Counted from the first letter of the stretch, positions 22,737 to 34,245 are shown. The stretch: 64,000 nucleotides of DNA from Verpa conica (GCA_033030425.1 JAUFSD010000004.1:806001-870000), one strand, 5' to 3'. Notes: generated by a model not told the origin, from the letters alone. Numbers and translations are program-made.

Positions 22737-23994
22737 TGTAACGGGGGCACTCCCAGGGGAGTACTGCCGTACCAATAAAAACCAACAACCTCCCTTTCTG
22801 ACGAGAAGCTTCAGCAGCGAGGCTTAGAACCGCTCGTCAACACGGAAGGTCGACAGTCCCTAGGCAAAACAGGAATAAGGATTTTTAAGGGTTGCAAACT
22901 AAAGACTTTAAAAGGCTCTGCTTCCCAGGGGAAGACAAACGTCTTTAGCGAAGAGTATGAGGGTCTCTGAACAACGGTTGTTCGTTGACTAGCAAGAATG
23001 ATTGTCCTGGGGGAAGGACGGGTTTAAGCTATGATTTTGATTGCGAGCAAGCTGCCAAGAAGCGGGGGAACAATTCCTCCGCGCTTGGAAATCAACTGAG
23101 TCTAGAGCGCCCCTAAGAACTAGCGGGGTCGATAGACTAGCGACTAAAAAGCGTTGGTTACTAAAAGCTCTGTAACTATTGCTAAAATGGTCCGATTTCA
23201 AATCCGATTGCACCTATGGATTCGCAGCACTGTCCCCCATATACCCTCCGAGTTTGGTTTGGTTGGACGAATTTTCCTGACGGTTTTGAGGTTATTTTTG
23301 GGGTCCAAAACTTGTCTTTTTGTTAGGGAATCTGCAACTCAGGGGGGCCCCTTCTGCAAACGGCGGGTGGCACAGTGGGGCGCCTCGCGGGTGTTAGAAA
23401 ACACAGAGTCCCCTAGGCAGGGTAACCCACTGGTGATTCCTGCCGTTGCTTAGATTCCTTTTCCACGTTCCTAGTCCAACCTGGGGACGTGGCGGAGAGG
23501 TAATCTTGATCCATAAGGACCTTAGGGCGAAGCACAAGGCATAGCCCCGTATGGTTCGATTCGTGACGCCGCCAGGTTAATTATTAATTTTGCTGGCGGC
23601 CCTAACTACTAAGCGTAGCTTTGCTCTCGTTTCATGGCTCTCGGCCTCCCTTAAGGTTGGCCTTCAGCGAAGCTATTGTTATTCCTCCTAGAGGAACAGG
23701 AGCTTAACTCTGTTCATGGAGGCAACTGCTTCAGTCTCATTGCACTAGTACCTCCCGTAGCTATAAGCTACAGACGCATTACTCTGGTCTCTGTCACATA
23801 CCGACGACGGTGAGCTTCGCTCCGTCCTAGGAGCTCGCCAGCTCGCTTAGGGATCGGGCTATCATAGTAATGACTTTCCTTAGTATCTATTGACCGGAAA
23901 GGGATAGCTAGTCCTATCCCTCAAGGGAGATCCTTAGGTGTCTCTATATGGAGAGGTACTTGAGACTAGTCATGACGATGGTTAGATCGTCACA
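22737..23994 (-). repeat. Solo LTR, family D copy 2 (1258 bp), target duplication CTTGG
   Basis: Plus-strand ends are TGTAACGGGGG and GATCGTCACA. CTTGG flanks both sides (22732-22736 and 23995-23999). Copy 1 lies 1.05 kb upstream in the opposite direction; separate duplications show that the two are independent insertions, not one inverted structure. Includes the tRNA-like segment at 23490-23562. Confidence 0.85.
23484..23572 (+). other. tRNA-like pol III promoter pair inside LTR family D
   Basis: TGGCGGAGAGG at 23490-23500 fits the A-box consensus and GGTTCGATTC at 23553-23562 fits the B-box, spaced as in tRNA genes. The inverse copy has the same pair. Acceptor and T stems do not pair well, so this is not called a functional tRNA gene. 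A second A-box-like TGGCACAGTGG lies upstream at about 23367. Confidence 0.4.
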
Positions 23995-24124
23995 CTTGGC
24001 GCCAAGAGAGCCAGTTAGGTTAATCTATGCGAAGCACATGTTGTGATTTGAATGAGAGCTCCTGAAGCTACCACCATAGCACTCTCAACTTTGGCCGTCC
24101 CTTTCATTTATCTAAGCCTACATT

Positions 24125-27100
24125 ATGCCTTCAAAATGCCCATATTGCAAAAAAGAGTATAGTTACTCTAGTTCTTTCGAAAAGCACCTAATAGCGAAGC
24201 ACCCCCTAATTGCATCGTCATATCTTGATCCACCAACGGTTGAAAACACAATAAGCTCTGGCAGCTTTGGCAGCTTTGACAAAGGCTTCGAAAACAATCA
24301 CGACAGCCTTTTTGGCAATAGCGACGATGAACTTGACCAGAATGAGGATTCAAATGATTCTGACCGAGAATCTGAATCTGATTTTAATTTGGCTGCTGAC
24401 ATGGCCATGGATATAGACACCGGTACTGTTGCTAGTAGAGAAGCTAAAATAAAGCTGTATGAAGGTGCTGGGAGACGTGGTGAAAGCTTCTTAGGGTACG
24501 ATGAGGAGGAGCAAAGCCTTTTGGGGAACCCATGGGCGCCTTTCAAATCGGTGGAGGAGTTCAAGCTTGCTTGGTGGTTTATTCGGTCAAAAACCTCTCA
24601 GGGAGCTATTGATGATTACTTTCAAAGCTCGCTGGGCCTTCGTGACTGCTCTTTCAACTCTGGCAGGAGCTTTGCTAGCAAGGTGGAGGAAATGCATACA
24701 ACATTAGGACGTTCTAGCTGGCACCACTCGGAGGTCGATCTAGGGGGGAGGAAAATCTTCTATTTTTATCAAAACCCCATGGTTTGCGTACGCTATCTCC
24801 TTAGACAAAGGGCGTTTAGAGACGATATGGTATATGCTCCCACGGTGGAGTATAATAGCTTAGGAGAACGGATGTATGGGGAAATGCATACAGGTGATTG
24901 GTGGTGGGAGATGCAGGTTAGTACAGCTCTCGCGAGAGCTTTAGAGGCTTTTATCATAATACTAATAGCTCTGTAGAATACATTACCCGAAGGATCTACA
25001 GTTGTATCTATTATCTGCGCCTCCGACGGAACTCATTTGACTAGCTTCAGTGGGGATAAAAAAGCCTGGCCTATATATCTCACGATTGGCAACATTAAGT
25101 CTGCAACTCGCAATAAGCCAACTAGTCTAGCAAATATCCTCCTTGCACTTTTACCAGTACCCCCGAAGCTTGCAAAGGAGTCGGCTATTTCAAAAGTTCA
25201 GCGCCGGCAAAGCCACATGGCTTTTCATAAGGTTCTTGAGGAGATTCTTGAAAGCTTACAGAGCCCTGGCGAGAGCGGAGTAGTTTTAGACTGCACGGAT
25301 GGCTATCAACGACTTTGCTTCCCCATACTCGCCGCCTGGATAGCCAATCAAGAAGAGCATGCCTCTCTCCATAATATCCAAAGTCAGGCTTGCGCTAAAT
25401 GCAAGGTTGGCTTTGATGATCTTGGAAGCCTTGATGAATTCCCTGAGCGCAATCATACAGTCTATCAAGACAAAGTGAGAGACTATAATCTCCAACCAGC
25501 CAATATTGCTCCGGTAGAGTTTTTGATCTCCAAGTCTCTGAAAGCCCTCTATAATGCTCTATGGACTCTCCTGAGAGTTTTGGTACATGACCTGCATAAG
25601 CCCGATTTACTTCATAATATCTATCTAGGGATATTGAAGCATATGATGGAATGGATCCAGTCTTTTTTAAAGAAACACAATCGATTGGAGCAATTTGATG
25701 ATGCCTGGAGATCAATTGGGCCCTACCCTGGGCTGTCAGTACCGAGAAAGGCATATAGGGAGGTTACTCAGTGGCAGGGTAAAGAAATGCGTCATTTTGG
25801 GAGGATAATCCTATGAGCTTTTGCGGTGGCTTTGAGGAAGCCTCTGAAAGCGCTGAAAAAGACTTTTGAAAAGGCCTTGAAATGCGTTCGCTCGATGGTC
25901 GACTTTCACCTGATGGCTCAATATATAAGCCATACTCCAGCAACGCTCCAGTATATGGAGGGCTATCTTGAAGACTTCCACAGCTATAAGGATATCTTTT
26001 TAGAGTTTCGGGTATATAAAAAAACAAAGAAAGCAGCAAGCGATCAAACAAAAGCTCTTGAAGAGACAACACTATCAAAGGCATCTGCTCCTGCCAAAAA
26101 ACAAAGCAACAATCATAGCTCCCAAAGCCATCACCATAGCTTACAGGGACTCGACGAAGCACCACCAATATCCCACTTCAACTTTATTAAAATGCATTTC
26201 CTGACGCACTTCCGCCAGCACGTCGAGCGATATGGCAACATACTTATGTTTTCAACTGATATAAGCGAGCTTGCTCATAAGGAGCAAATCAAGGAGAGCT
26301 ATCGTGCTAGCAATAAGGTTGATACAGCCCTCCAGATTTTGGATATCTATGGGCGGCGACAAGCCTTTGGGATACGCCTGCTGAACTTGAAGGCAGTTTA
26401 TCAAAGCTTTGAGAGCACTCACGAAAGCAGTGAAGATGACAGCGATAACCTCCACAAGCTTCGAGACCTTTTTAAACATGATATCAAAAGAGGACCAGGT
26501 ATACAGTCAGTTCAGGAAAGCAAAGCGCCATACCGAATGCTAAAGGGTCGATACGGAGACAGGGGGTATGTTCTTGAGGATATTGCAGAAGAAATTGATA
26601 TGGATAAAGGGAGTTTTGGACGCTGCGTTGTTGACTATGGAAAGTGTCAGGAAGGCTCTAGGAGCATTCACGCTGACTCGCAAACTATTTTACAGTTCCC
26701 AGCAGAAGGGTTTACCCGTCTTCAGGTTCCAGTTGCTGTATTTCAAGAAGCGGACCAATATCAGCTTCACAACCTATGCTGCACAGGGAAAAAATCTTTT
26801 TGTGGTAGGGCAGCTCGCAACGACTGGGTCTGGGTTCAGGTGGATACGGTGATAGCTCTAGGAGCTCTGAGAGGGCGACTACCGTGCCGTCTAAAAGCAT
26901 TGTTTAAGCTCCACGACCCGTTTACTGGCTATACTCACCGACCTTGTTTGGTAGAGGTTCTCCAGTCAAAAGATAAGGGCTTTCCGGATAGCTTTCACGG
27001 CCTTCTTCAAGTTTGTCAGCGTCCCCACCGAAAGTTTTGGATTGTGAATATCAAGAGCATATTAGGAATGGCACATCTCATACCCTTGGGCGAAGGAAGT

Positions 27101-27151
27101 TGGTTGGTGAATACTAGAGTAGATCTTAGAACGTGGAATGATTTTTATTAG
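24125..27151 (+). pseudogene. Plavaka transposase, one in-frame stop
   Basis: Exons 24125..24916 and 24977..27151, with a 60-nt GT-AG intron. The product would be ~988 residues but for one TGA at 25814-25816. N-terminus: a C2H2 zinc finger (CPYCKKEYSYSSSFEKHLIAKH written in part, C5/C8 and the two His), then an acidic Ser/Asp region. The Plavaka core follows: TSFSGDKKAWPIYLTIGNI, LLALLPVPPK, DCTDGYQRLCFPILAAWIA, CAKCKVGF, WQGKEMRHFGR, VDFHLMAQYISHTPATL, FNFIKMHFLTHFRQHVERYG, ELAHKEQIK. A conserved C-terminal domain ends in WIVNIKSILGMAHLIP and VDLRTWNDFY. The family uses an RNase H-like DDE-type fold. Apart from the stop the gene looks recently intact. The intron itself carries the AGCTCTCGCGAGAGCT palindrome. 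Confidence 0.85.
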
Positions 27152-27457
27152 AGTGATAATTAATTGAAGTAATTACAAATTATGAAGCTCGTGGAGCCAT
27201 GAGGAATGCTGCTAGAGCTATCGTCATAATTCGTATAGTAGCCTAGTATATAGCTCTGAAGCCTCAGATTCTAATATGATAAAGTATGATATAACTGATA
27301 AAGACTATAATTTCTCTGGAGTCACTGGAGACGTCAGGAGGCGATAGCTTCTAGAGCTCTCGTCAGGACGCTCAGGATATACCAGATATACTATATTTTG
27401 CCCATGCGCCCTGACACATTGCGTATCTCTCAGGAGACAAATTTATATATGCTGATG

Positions 27458-27834
27458 AAGGTGGTACCGGATTGAAAGGATTAGTATTTTTTTATTGTTT
27501 AATCTTGGCATAAATCAAAGATTATGGTACTGGGATTGGAGGAACACGAAAGAAATGAAGGATGGTTGTGCCGAGTTATTTTTTGATTAGTTGTTTAACT
27601 GTTTTTGGACCGGAGCATAGATTGCCCCGGCTAGTTTGTATGTTTTTGTTTTATTCATAAAAACCTGCCGTGTCTAGCTAGTTTTGGATCAGCAGGATTG
27701 AGCTATCTAAGTTAGTTATCAATATATGCAATTGACCGGCTACCTTTAAATTTACATCAGTCTAGTACCATTCCTACTCCAGTCTAGTTAGTTAATCTCT
27801 TTGAAATAGCTACTAGGCTTAGCCTGAAACCTCA
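27458..27834. other. Spacer after the Plavaka right end
   Basis: A/T-rich DNA between the Plavaka end and the Tc1/mariner left end; no coding seen. Confidence 0.45.
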
Positions 27835-28738
27835 CCCTACCGCAATTACCCTACTAGTGTGGTACCGAGTAGTGCTTGCACCAAACTAGAGTGTGATTGT
27901 GTTACAGTATCCATTGCGTAGTATTGCAGAGGCTTTGGGTCTTAATGTATCTCATAATACAGTCGATAAAGCACTAAAAGAAGGTAGATTCACTCTTCAC
28001 ATCAAACGCAAAAAGCTATTCCTCAAACCACACCATAAACGTGATAGAGTCGATTGGTGTAAGCACCAGCAGCGATCTAATTGGAATTATTGGAGGAGAA
28101 TAGTATGGATAGACGAGGTTCAACTAGAATATAACCTGAGTTCAAAAGGCCAAAAAGTCAGATACTGCAAAAGTGAAGGACTTCAGGACCAGTTCTTAGA
28201 ACCTTTTTTTGCTAGTGGCTGGACAAAGATACATCTATGGGCTTGCTTTCAATACGGTTCTCGAGGTCTACTAGTATGGACTAAACGTTGTCCTCTCAGT
28301 CAATGAATAAAAAAAGGTAATGTTGGTGGTATGAGCGGAAAACAGTACTCAGAAGAGATTTTACAGGATTCTTTATATCCTTATATGTTTATGATAATTG
28401 TACCTGACTCTAAAGTTATTGAGGACAATAGCAGAATCCATGATTCAAAAGTGGCCGAGAAAACTAAGGAAATATTAGGTATCCATTGCATGCCTTGGCC
28501 TGCATATTCTCCTGATATAAATTGTATTGAGAATGTTTGGCATCTTTTAAAGACTGCACTAAGAAAGAGGTTTAGTAAAGAGGAGAAAAGGCCTCATACA
28601 GCTGAAGAGCTTTTTGGAGCTGCTCAAGAAGAGTGGGAAAAGCTACCCCAGGAGAAACTAGATGCATTGGTAGATAGTATGTCTAAGCGGGTCAAGGCAG
28701 TTAACAAGGCTGAGGGTGGGGCTGTTAAGTGGTAAACT
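27835..28738 (+). pseudogene. Tc1/mariner transposase, truncated and interrupted
   Basis: A left-end-like segment at 27835-27889 (ACTAGTGTGGTACCGAGTAG..) is followed almost directly by a transposase frame (27893-28738). The first helices of the DNA-binding domain are missing. Visible are a second helix-turn-helix piece (LNVSHNTVDKALKEGRF), the first catalytic Asp in VWIDEVQLEYN, the second in VIEDNSRIHDSK, and the final acidic residue in WPAYSPDINCIENVWHLLK. A TGA at 28304-28306 interrupts the frame between the first and second catalytic residues. No matching right inverted repeat was found. A 75-nt piece related to the left end, in inverse, is at 55533-55608. Confidence 0.75.
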
Positions 28739-29186
28739 ATATCTACATGTATTTCTGGGCTTCAATTTTCTATTCTTTTTGTTTTAGGTCAATTGGTTAA
28801 GTGGTTATTTGGAACGGTTAATTTTACTACCCCTCGTGGGGGGACTCTCGAGGCTACTGCCAAAACTTGTTGAACACGACTGTATTTAGGCAATCGGACG
28901 ATTAATTTTTACGAGGCGCTATAGATGTAGTAGGGACAATCTTTAATCTCCACGAATTTCTCATATTCTAGCGTTTAGATCAGATATTAACAATAGGTTG
29001 TTCTTTGTACAGAAGGCCATAGTAGACCAAAGATCCAGCAGAAAATAATGACAACCACCCAAACTCAGTTTATAAACTCCATAAAACGGCCAACCGAGAG
29101 TCTAGCTCCGTTCACCAAAGACAGCCCATTCCATCTCAGATATAAATAAAAGTCTATAATTAAATAAAAGAGAAGGCATAGGAATT
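28739..29186. other. Intergenic before yapsin 3' end
   Basis: 3' flank of the Tc1/mariner remnant and of the leftward protease gene. No gene seen. Confidence 0.5.
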
Positions 29187-30913
29187 CTACAAGATGAGCG
29201 TCACTAAAGTACAGCACAAGATTACAATGACAGAAAGAAATAGCGATAACCTAAGTGAAGGCGAGGCGTTGTTCGAGATATTTGTAGCGGTCGCACCCGC
29301 TGCTGTCCTAGTCATGGATCCAGAGAGATATGGCATAGTGTTTGCCCTATCGCTATCGCCTGTTGCAAGTACTGTGACCGCACTAGCGGCACCGGTAGCA
29401 TCTGGGACGGAATTACTCCCTGTTCCAATTTCGAGAACATTACTGTCCGTAATATTATACAATGTTTGTGCAAGGCTGATTTCTTCATTATCAAGGTCGT
29501 AAACCACATAAGCTGACCGAAGAAAGGTATCTCCCTAGTATACTAGTTAGTAAAGAGAATCTGAGATAGTTCTAGCACATAGATACGTACAAGAACATTT
29601 GAGCCACCAGCAGCATCCAAAATACCGAAATAACAGAGAAGAGTCCCGTCAGTATAAGTAGCAAGGTTTCCTTCATTGTCGAACGCGTCGACAATCAACT
29701 CACGCAAAGCGACTGTAATGTTTGCTCCAGAAAATCCATAGGTTATGCTACCATTGTAATCTCTAACATCACAAGGTACAACAGCAACTCCAAGACTATC
29801 AACTGTTTGAGCACCAACTTGATCTGCCAATGCTGCGGCAAGGTCTGTTGGTAAGTAAGTATAGGTAGATCCAGTATCAAGTAGAGCAGCGACTTCAAAG
29901 TCACTGTTGGTTATTGTTAAGGTATTGGCATTATCATTGGTAAGTGTGACAGAAGTGAGCGTGATCGCAAACTCGGTTGCCTGGGTTTCCCCTTCTCGCT
30001 TATCAATAGGAAGGGTTGTGAGGTTCCCTTTGAACTTGGCTGCGTCTACCCCTCCAAAAAGAATTTGGCCAGTGGTAGCATCTAAATAAAATAGGTTAGG
30101 TTTATTGAAGATTTAAATAACCACCGTAGTCTTAAAAACTGCGTACCAAGATCATTCAGCCATAGGCTGTAAGCCCGGGATTTGATCAGTCCCTGATCCG
30201 CCATAAGATCCACCAAATTCCTGTAGGGCTCTTTGCCTAACCTCTGAACCTGAACTTCATTCAGATTGAAACCAATGCCCATGATTCCCTCAGTCGAGCT
30301 AGAGCTAAGTCCAATACCGAATTGGAGACCTGTGACGTTCGTACCATCCTCGAAATAAAAAGTATCCTTGCCATAGTCGCCTTTCGCGTATTCCCCATCA
30401 ACATATGAAATACTAAAATCATCTGCAATTTTTAAGTAGGTTGAAGAATCGTTATAATTAAAAGTCCCGGTAAGCTCACAAGGGTCTGCTAATTGCATGC
30501 ACAGAGAGGAGGTTGTACTTTCGACCCAGATGTCGGAAGAACCAGTGTCAATACTGTTACACAAGCGATTAATATGGCTACAAACAAAAAAGGGAAGGAT
30601 CAACAAAACATACTGTAGACGCAACTGTTGTGGTGGTGTACCAATGCTGATATTGGCATAATATAAGTAGTCCTTAAGATAAAAACGTTAGTGTATCAAA
30701 GAAACCTTATGTGAAAAGACATACCATATTATCTAAGCGCTGCAGTACTGTATCTGTCCTCTTTCGTAACCTTGGGATATTGTCTGTATTTCTTCTGACC
30801 TTGTCGAACCCAAAAGAACGTGGCTTGGTGGGCCCAGTTGGGGGGAATAAATTTACAGCCAGAATTCCGTCAATAAGTACTAGAGTGGCATAAAAAAATA
30901 TAGTGAAACCCAT
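29187..30913 (-). CDS. Yapsin-like GPI-anchored aspartyl protease
   Basis: Five exons, complement(29187..29534, 29591..30081, 30147..30553, 30614..30672, 30725..30913), 497 residues. Signal peptide at residues 1-20 (FFYATLVLIDGILAV), then a basic pro-region with RLRKR near the end, a likely dibasic cleavage site. The pepsin fold begins YYANISIGTPPQQL. Catalytic motifs are IDTGSSDIW and ALLDTGSTYTYLP, and the flap is ISYVDGEYAKGDYG. The C-terminus has a Ser/Thr/Ala-rich stalk and a hydrophobic tail (LSLFLSVIVILCCTLVTLIL), as expected for GPI addition. Yapsins sit at the plasma membrane or wall and process wall and secreted proteins. The length is normal for the family. Confidence 0.93.
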
Positions 30914-32771
30914 CGGATGAGTCTATGATCTGTCCGCTGCAGTAAACGGTACCTGAAGGGAGGCAGTAGAGGAATTAAGAAGTCTGTAACGAGAGGGGGA
31001 GGGGTATAGGAGGAGGGGAGGGGAAGAACGAATGCCAATGTAGTAGATATCGAGCCCAGACTTATAGAAAAAGCACGAGAGATTTGATCTAGAATATAGC
31101 AGGGAGGAGAATACATGTGTATTAAAGGTGATGCAGGGGATCGAGAGCAGGCCAGAAGCCAACAGTTAACCAAAAAAACGAGGGGGGGAAAACTGTGCAG
31201 GTTAACGGAAGTGGCAATGCCACCTGATACAAATGATCTAACAAGTTCCATTACAGGGCAAGCGATACCGGTATACAGTAGTTAGTAAATTCTCTATGTA
31301 AAATAGATATACGTACGACGAAGCCGAGAAGCCGTGAACCCTCAAGGCATGGAAACGACGGAGACAGCTTACGCGGCGACCCACCACACTGGGAAGTGCT
31401 GGGATCTGCCAACCCGGGACGGCTACAACCACGAAGAGACAACGACTTTCTCAGCTCGGCCTAATGGCAAATAAATGTTTTGTGGGCATACATAATTTAT
31501 ATCTGTCTAGATTTAGGAAAAATCCAGGGGATAAAAAGGCTGTAATCGGGGTCATGTCTGTGAAACCGTTCTACTAGGACTCCGAAGGTCGTCCGGACAA
31601 TCTACTACTACATACAGGGGCTCCGAAGCACCACAATAGCGATACGGTAAAGAGCCCTAAAAACGTTACCGGATCGACCTTGGCTGCATTAATTAGGTAG
31701 TGCCAAGTCATCCAGCTAGAGGCACTTGGGCCAATTCTCCACGACCCTAAACATTAATTCCCGTATAGCTTGAGTGAATGATAAACCAAATTTTAAACGG
31801 GTATATAAAGCTATACCAAGCTAGAAATCTTCAGGTCACAATTTCATACCTAGAAATAAAAATTGATTTAAAATAATAATAATAGAAATCTTGACCTTGA
31901 CTACATGTAGTTGCTCAAGTCTCTGCGCCAGCAGCCGATAACTCCTCCCACTTTATTCACCAATAATGCTTCCCACAGTTGTTATCAAGGGACAACCCCC
32001 TGAGTTTAGCACTTACGCATCAAAGTATTTGGTTTCATCTCTGTGCCAGTGCAGCACGGTATAGAAATTCAGAGAGGTATAATCAAATTCGTAACTCTAG
32101 ATTTAATTCCTAGGCCAAATAAATTTATGGAATACTCTCTCCTAATCAGTGTATTATGGTAATTTAAACATATACAAGTATATTAAGCTTACAAAACTCC
32201 CAGTCGGGGGGTTCTATATACCCAACTCATGGAGTTCTTGAGTTTCTAGGACTGTCATCGCGAGTACTAACTATGCCTATAACCTACTTTGATTAGTTGC
32301 TCTACAAAGGAGCTATATGGTAGGAGGTCATATCTACTCTAAAATTCCTTTAAATATCCCCAACTCTAGTTTGTATTACCATAAAAACAATGAAGTTAGA
32401 TTTTCCTTAGTCAAAGACTTGGGTTGAGTAAGAGGGGAAACAAGTTACCTACAGGGCAAATCCGGCGAAGTGTTGATAGTTGCAAAGGACTGAGTAATAA
32501 TTTCCTTGTACTCGTGGTGGATTCTAGCGTTTTGGGTCAAACTAATTCTCTTACTTCTCAATGCTAGCCATTTCTCAACAAAAAAAACGCACTATGTATA
32601 GACCTCCACCGTAGCATCTGCTGAATCAAGGATTTTGGTGTTAGAGATGTGTTAATCGAGCGGCAGGGTCAACACATATCACTGCTAGTCTTGTGGTAGG
32701 CAAGAAACATCGTGTCATCTTGGCGCCAAGGACAGTGCCTACTAAAGCCCTAGGCAAAACTTCACGTGCCT
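30914..32771. other. Divergent intergenic region, yapsin / RFC4
   Basis: About 2 kb separate the two start codons. 30920-31240 is purine-rich on the plus strand (pyrimidine-rich upstream of the yapsin start, as often seen in fungal promoters). 31470-32700 is A/T-rich with no coding signal. Frames at 30880-31442 have no homology features and are not called. Confidence 0.5.
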
Positions 32772-32777
32772 ACGCGT
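32772..32777 (+). promoter_or_regulatory. MCB-like ACGCGT site upstream of RFC4
   Basis: ACGCGT lies 127-132 bp before the RFC4 start codon, next to a CACGTG at 32763. ACGCGT is the MluI cell-cycle box bound by MBF in yeasts, which controls replication genes including RFC subunits. That it works here is inference. Confidence 0.4.
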
Positions 32778-32903
32778 ACTCTCACCAAGGACAGGACCAA
32801 GTGGAGGAGACCCGAGACCTTACTGTATACTGTCACAATTTACTCAACATACTATTCAATTAAAGCTGCTTTTCTCTTATCAGTCACATTCCCGAAACGT
32901 ATC

Positions 32904-34245
32904 ATGAGCGGAGAGCCATCCACTGGTCACAAGGACAAGGGGGATGACATGACTGCTAATAACCCCTCATCCGTTCCTGCTTATGAACTGCCATGGTGAG
33001 GAAAGTTTTTTGATTTATTTTATCCTACCTTTTAGAGTATAAATTATTTGGTCTCATCTTATATACACTATTATTGTTATGTCTCTGTGCACTAATGCCG
33101 ATATATTTAAGGGTTGAAAAATATCGTCCTATTCTCCTAGATGATATCGTGGGCAACAATGAGACCATCGAGCGTCTCAAAATTATCGCAAAGGATGGGA
33201 ATATGCCCCACGTCATCATCTCTGGGATGCCGGGTATCGGGTTTGTCTGCCTCTCCTTGTCGATTGTATCCCGCATCTGACCTTTGAACCCAATTTTAGG
33301 AAAACAACATCAGTGCTTTGTCTCGCTCGAGCGCTATTAGGCAATGCTTATAAAGAGGCTGTACTAGAATTAAATGCATCTGATGAGCGTGGGATCGACG
33401 TGGTTAGAAACCGCATCAAGGGGTTTGCTCAGAAGAAAGTCACTCTTCCTGCTGGACGACAGAAGATCGTTATCCTCGATGAAGCTGATAGGTGTTTTTC
33501 CAGTACCTTGAACCCTTCTGAGCAACCCGTTTACTAATCTTCACATAGTATGACTGCTGGCGCACAGCAAGCCCTACGGCGCACGATGGAAATTTATTCG
33601 TCCACTACCCGATTTGCTTTCGCTTGTAATCAGTCCAACAAGATCATTGAGCCCCTTCAGTCCCGTTGCGCAATTCTCCGGTATTCCCGCTTGACGGATC
33701 CACAGGTTCTCAAGCGGCTTATGGAAATTTGCGAGGCAGAGAACGTTGATTACTCAGACGATGGGATTGCGGCTTTGATATTCTCCGCAGAAGGCGACAT
33801 GCGGCAAGCAATCAACAATTTACAAAGTACTGTGGCAGGTTTTGGATTTGTGAATGGGGATAATGTGTTTAAGGTAGTTGATTCACCACATCCAATCGCG
33901 GTGCAGGCAATAGTCAAGGCTTGTTACGAGAGCAAGATCGACTCAGCCCTGGAGAAACTAGAAGAGCTATGGGATAAAGGATATTCAGCCGTGGATATAA
34001 TTAGTACTATGTTTAGGGTTACAAAGACTATCGAGGGTTTGAGTGAACATGCCAAGTTGTGTTTTATCAAGGTGAGGCTCTCGTCTGTCTTCTGCTTAAC
34101 ATCTACTATGCTGATAATGGAGTAGGAAATTGGGTTCACACATATGCGCATTTTGGAAGGAGTCTCAACTCTCCTACAACTCAAGGGATGTGTGGCGAGA
34201 TTATCAAAAATCAATATGCAGCCAGAACTCTTTGTTCCTAAATGA
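32904..34245 (+). CDS. RFC4: Replication factor C subunit 4 (clamp loader)
   Basis: Five exons, join(32904..32995, 33112..33240, 33300..33491, 33549..34071, 34126..34245), 351 residues. AAA+ clamp-loader subunit that helps open PCNA and load it at primer-template junctions in the nucleus. Motifs: LPWVEKYRP, Walker A GMPGIGKTTS (split by intron 2), Walker B ILDEADSM (split by intron 3), [16 protein letters not shown], the arginine-finger region [31 protein letters not shown], and the C-terminal collar ending ITHMRIL-like [10 protein letters not shown]. The closest match I know by sequence pattern is budding-yeast Rfc4 (fission-yeast rfc2, human RFC2). The 3' end converges on RCE1 with a 141-bp gap. 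Confidence 0.95.

Larger units (their letters stand above)
15598..27457 (+). mobile_element. Plavaka-type DNA transposon with accessory genes
   Basis: The left end is CATCAGCATACTTGAAGG at 15598. The right end at 27457 reads ..TATATATGCTGATG, whose inverse is CATCAGCATATATA, so the outermost 10-11 bases are inverted repeats and subterminal DNA is rich in short repeats. It holds a nearly intact Plavaka transposase gene (24125-27151, +) and two leftward accessory genes (16386-18339 and 18956-20270). Later insertions inside it: solo LTRs at 17866, 20427 and 22737, and a MITE at 22305. Plavaka is an established fungal DNA-transposon family; the boundaries given here are inferred from the terminal motif, and no clear target duplication was found. 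Confidence 0.65.

Noticed and set aside
20986..23453. Repeated frames in LTR family D, mirrored in the two copies
   Set aside because: Same reason; the mirrored proteins simply reflect inverted copies of a non-coding LTR.
23484..23572. Functional tRNA gene in LTR family D
   Set aside because: A- and B-box-like sequences are present but acceptor and T stems do not pair, so only a tRNA-like segment is reported.
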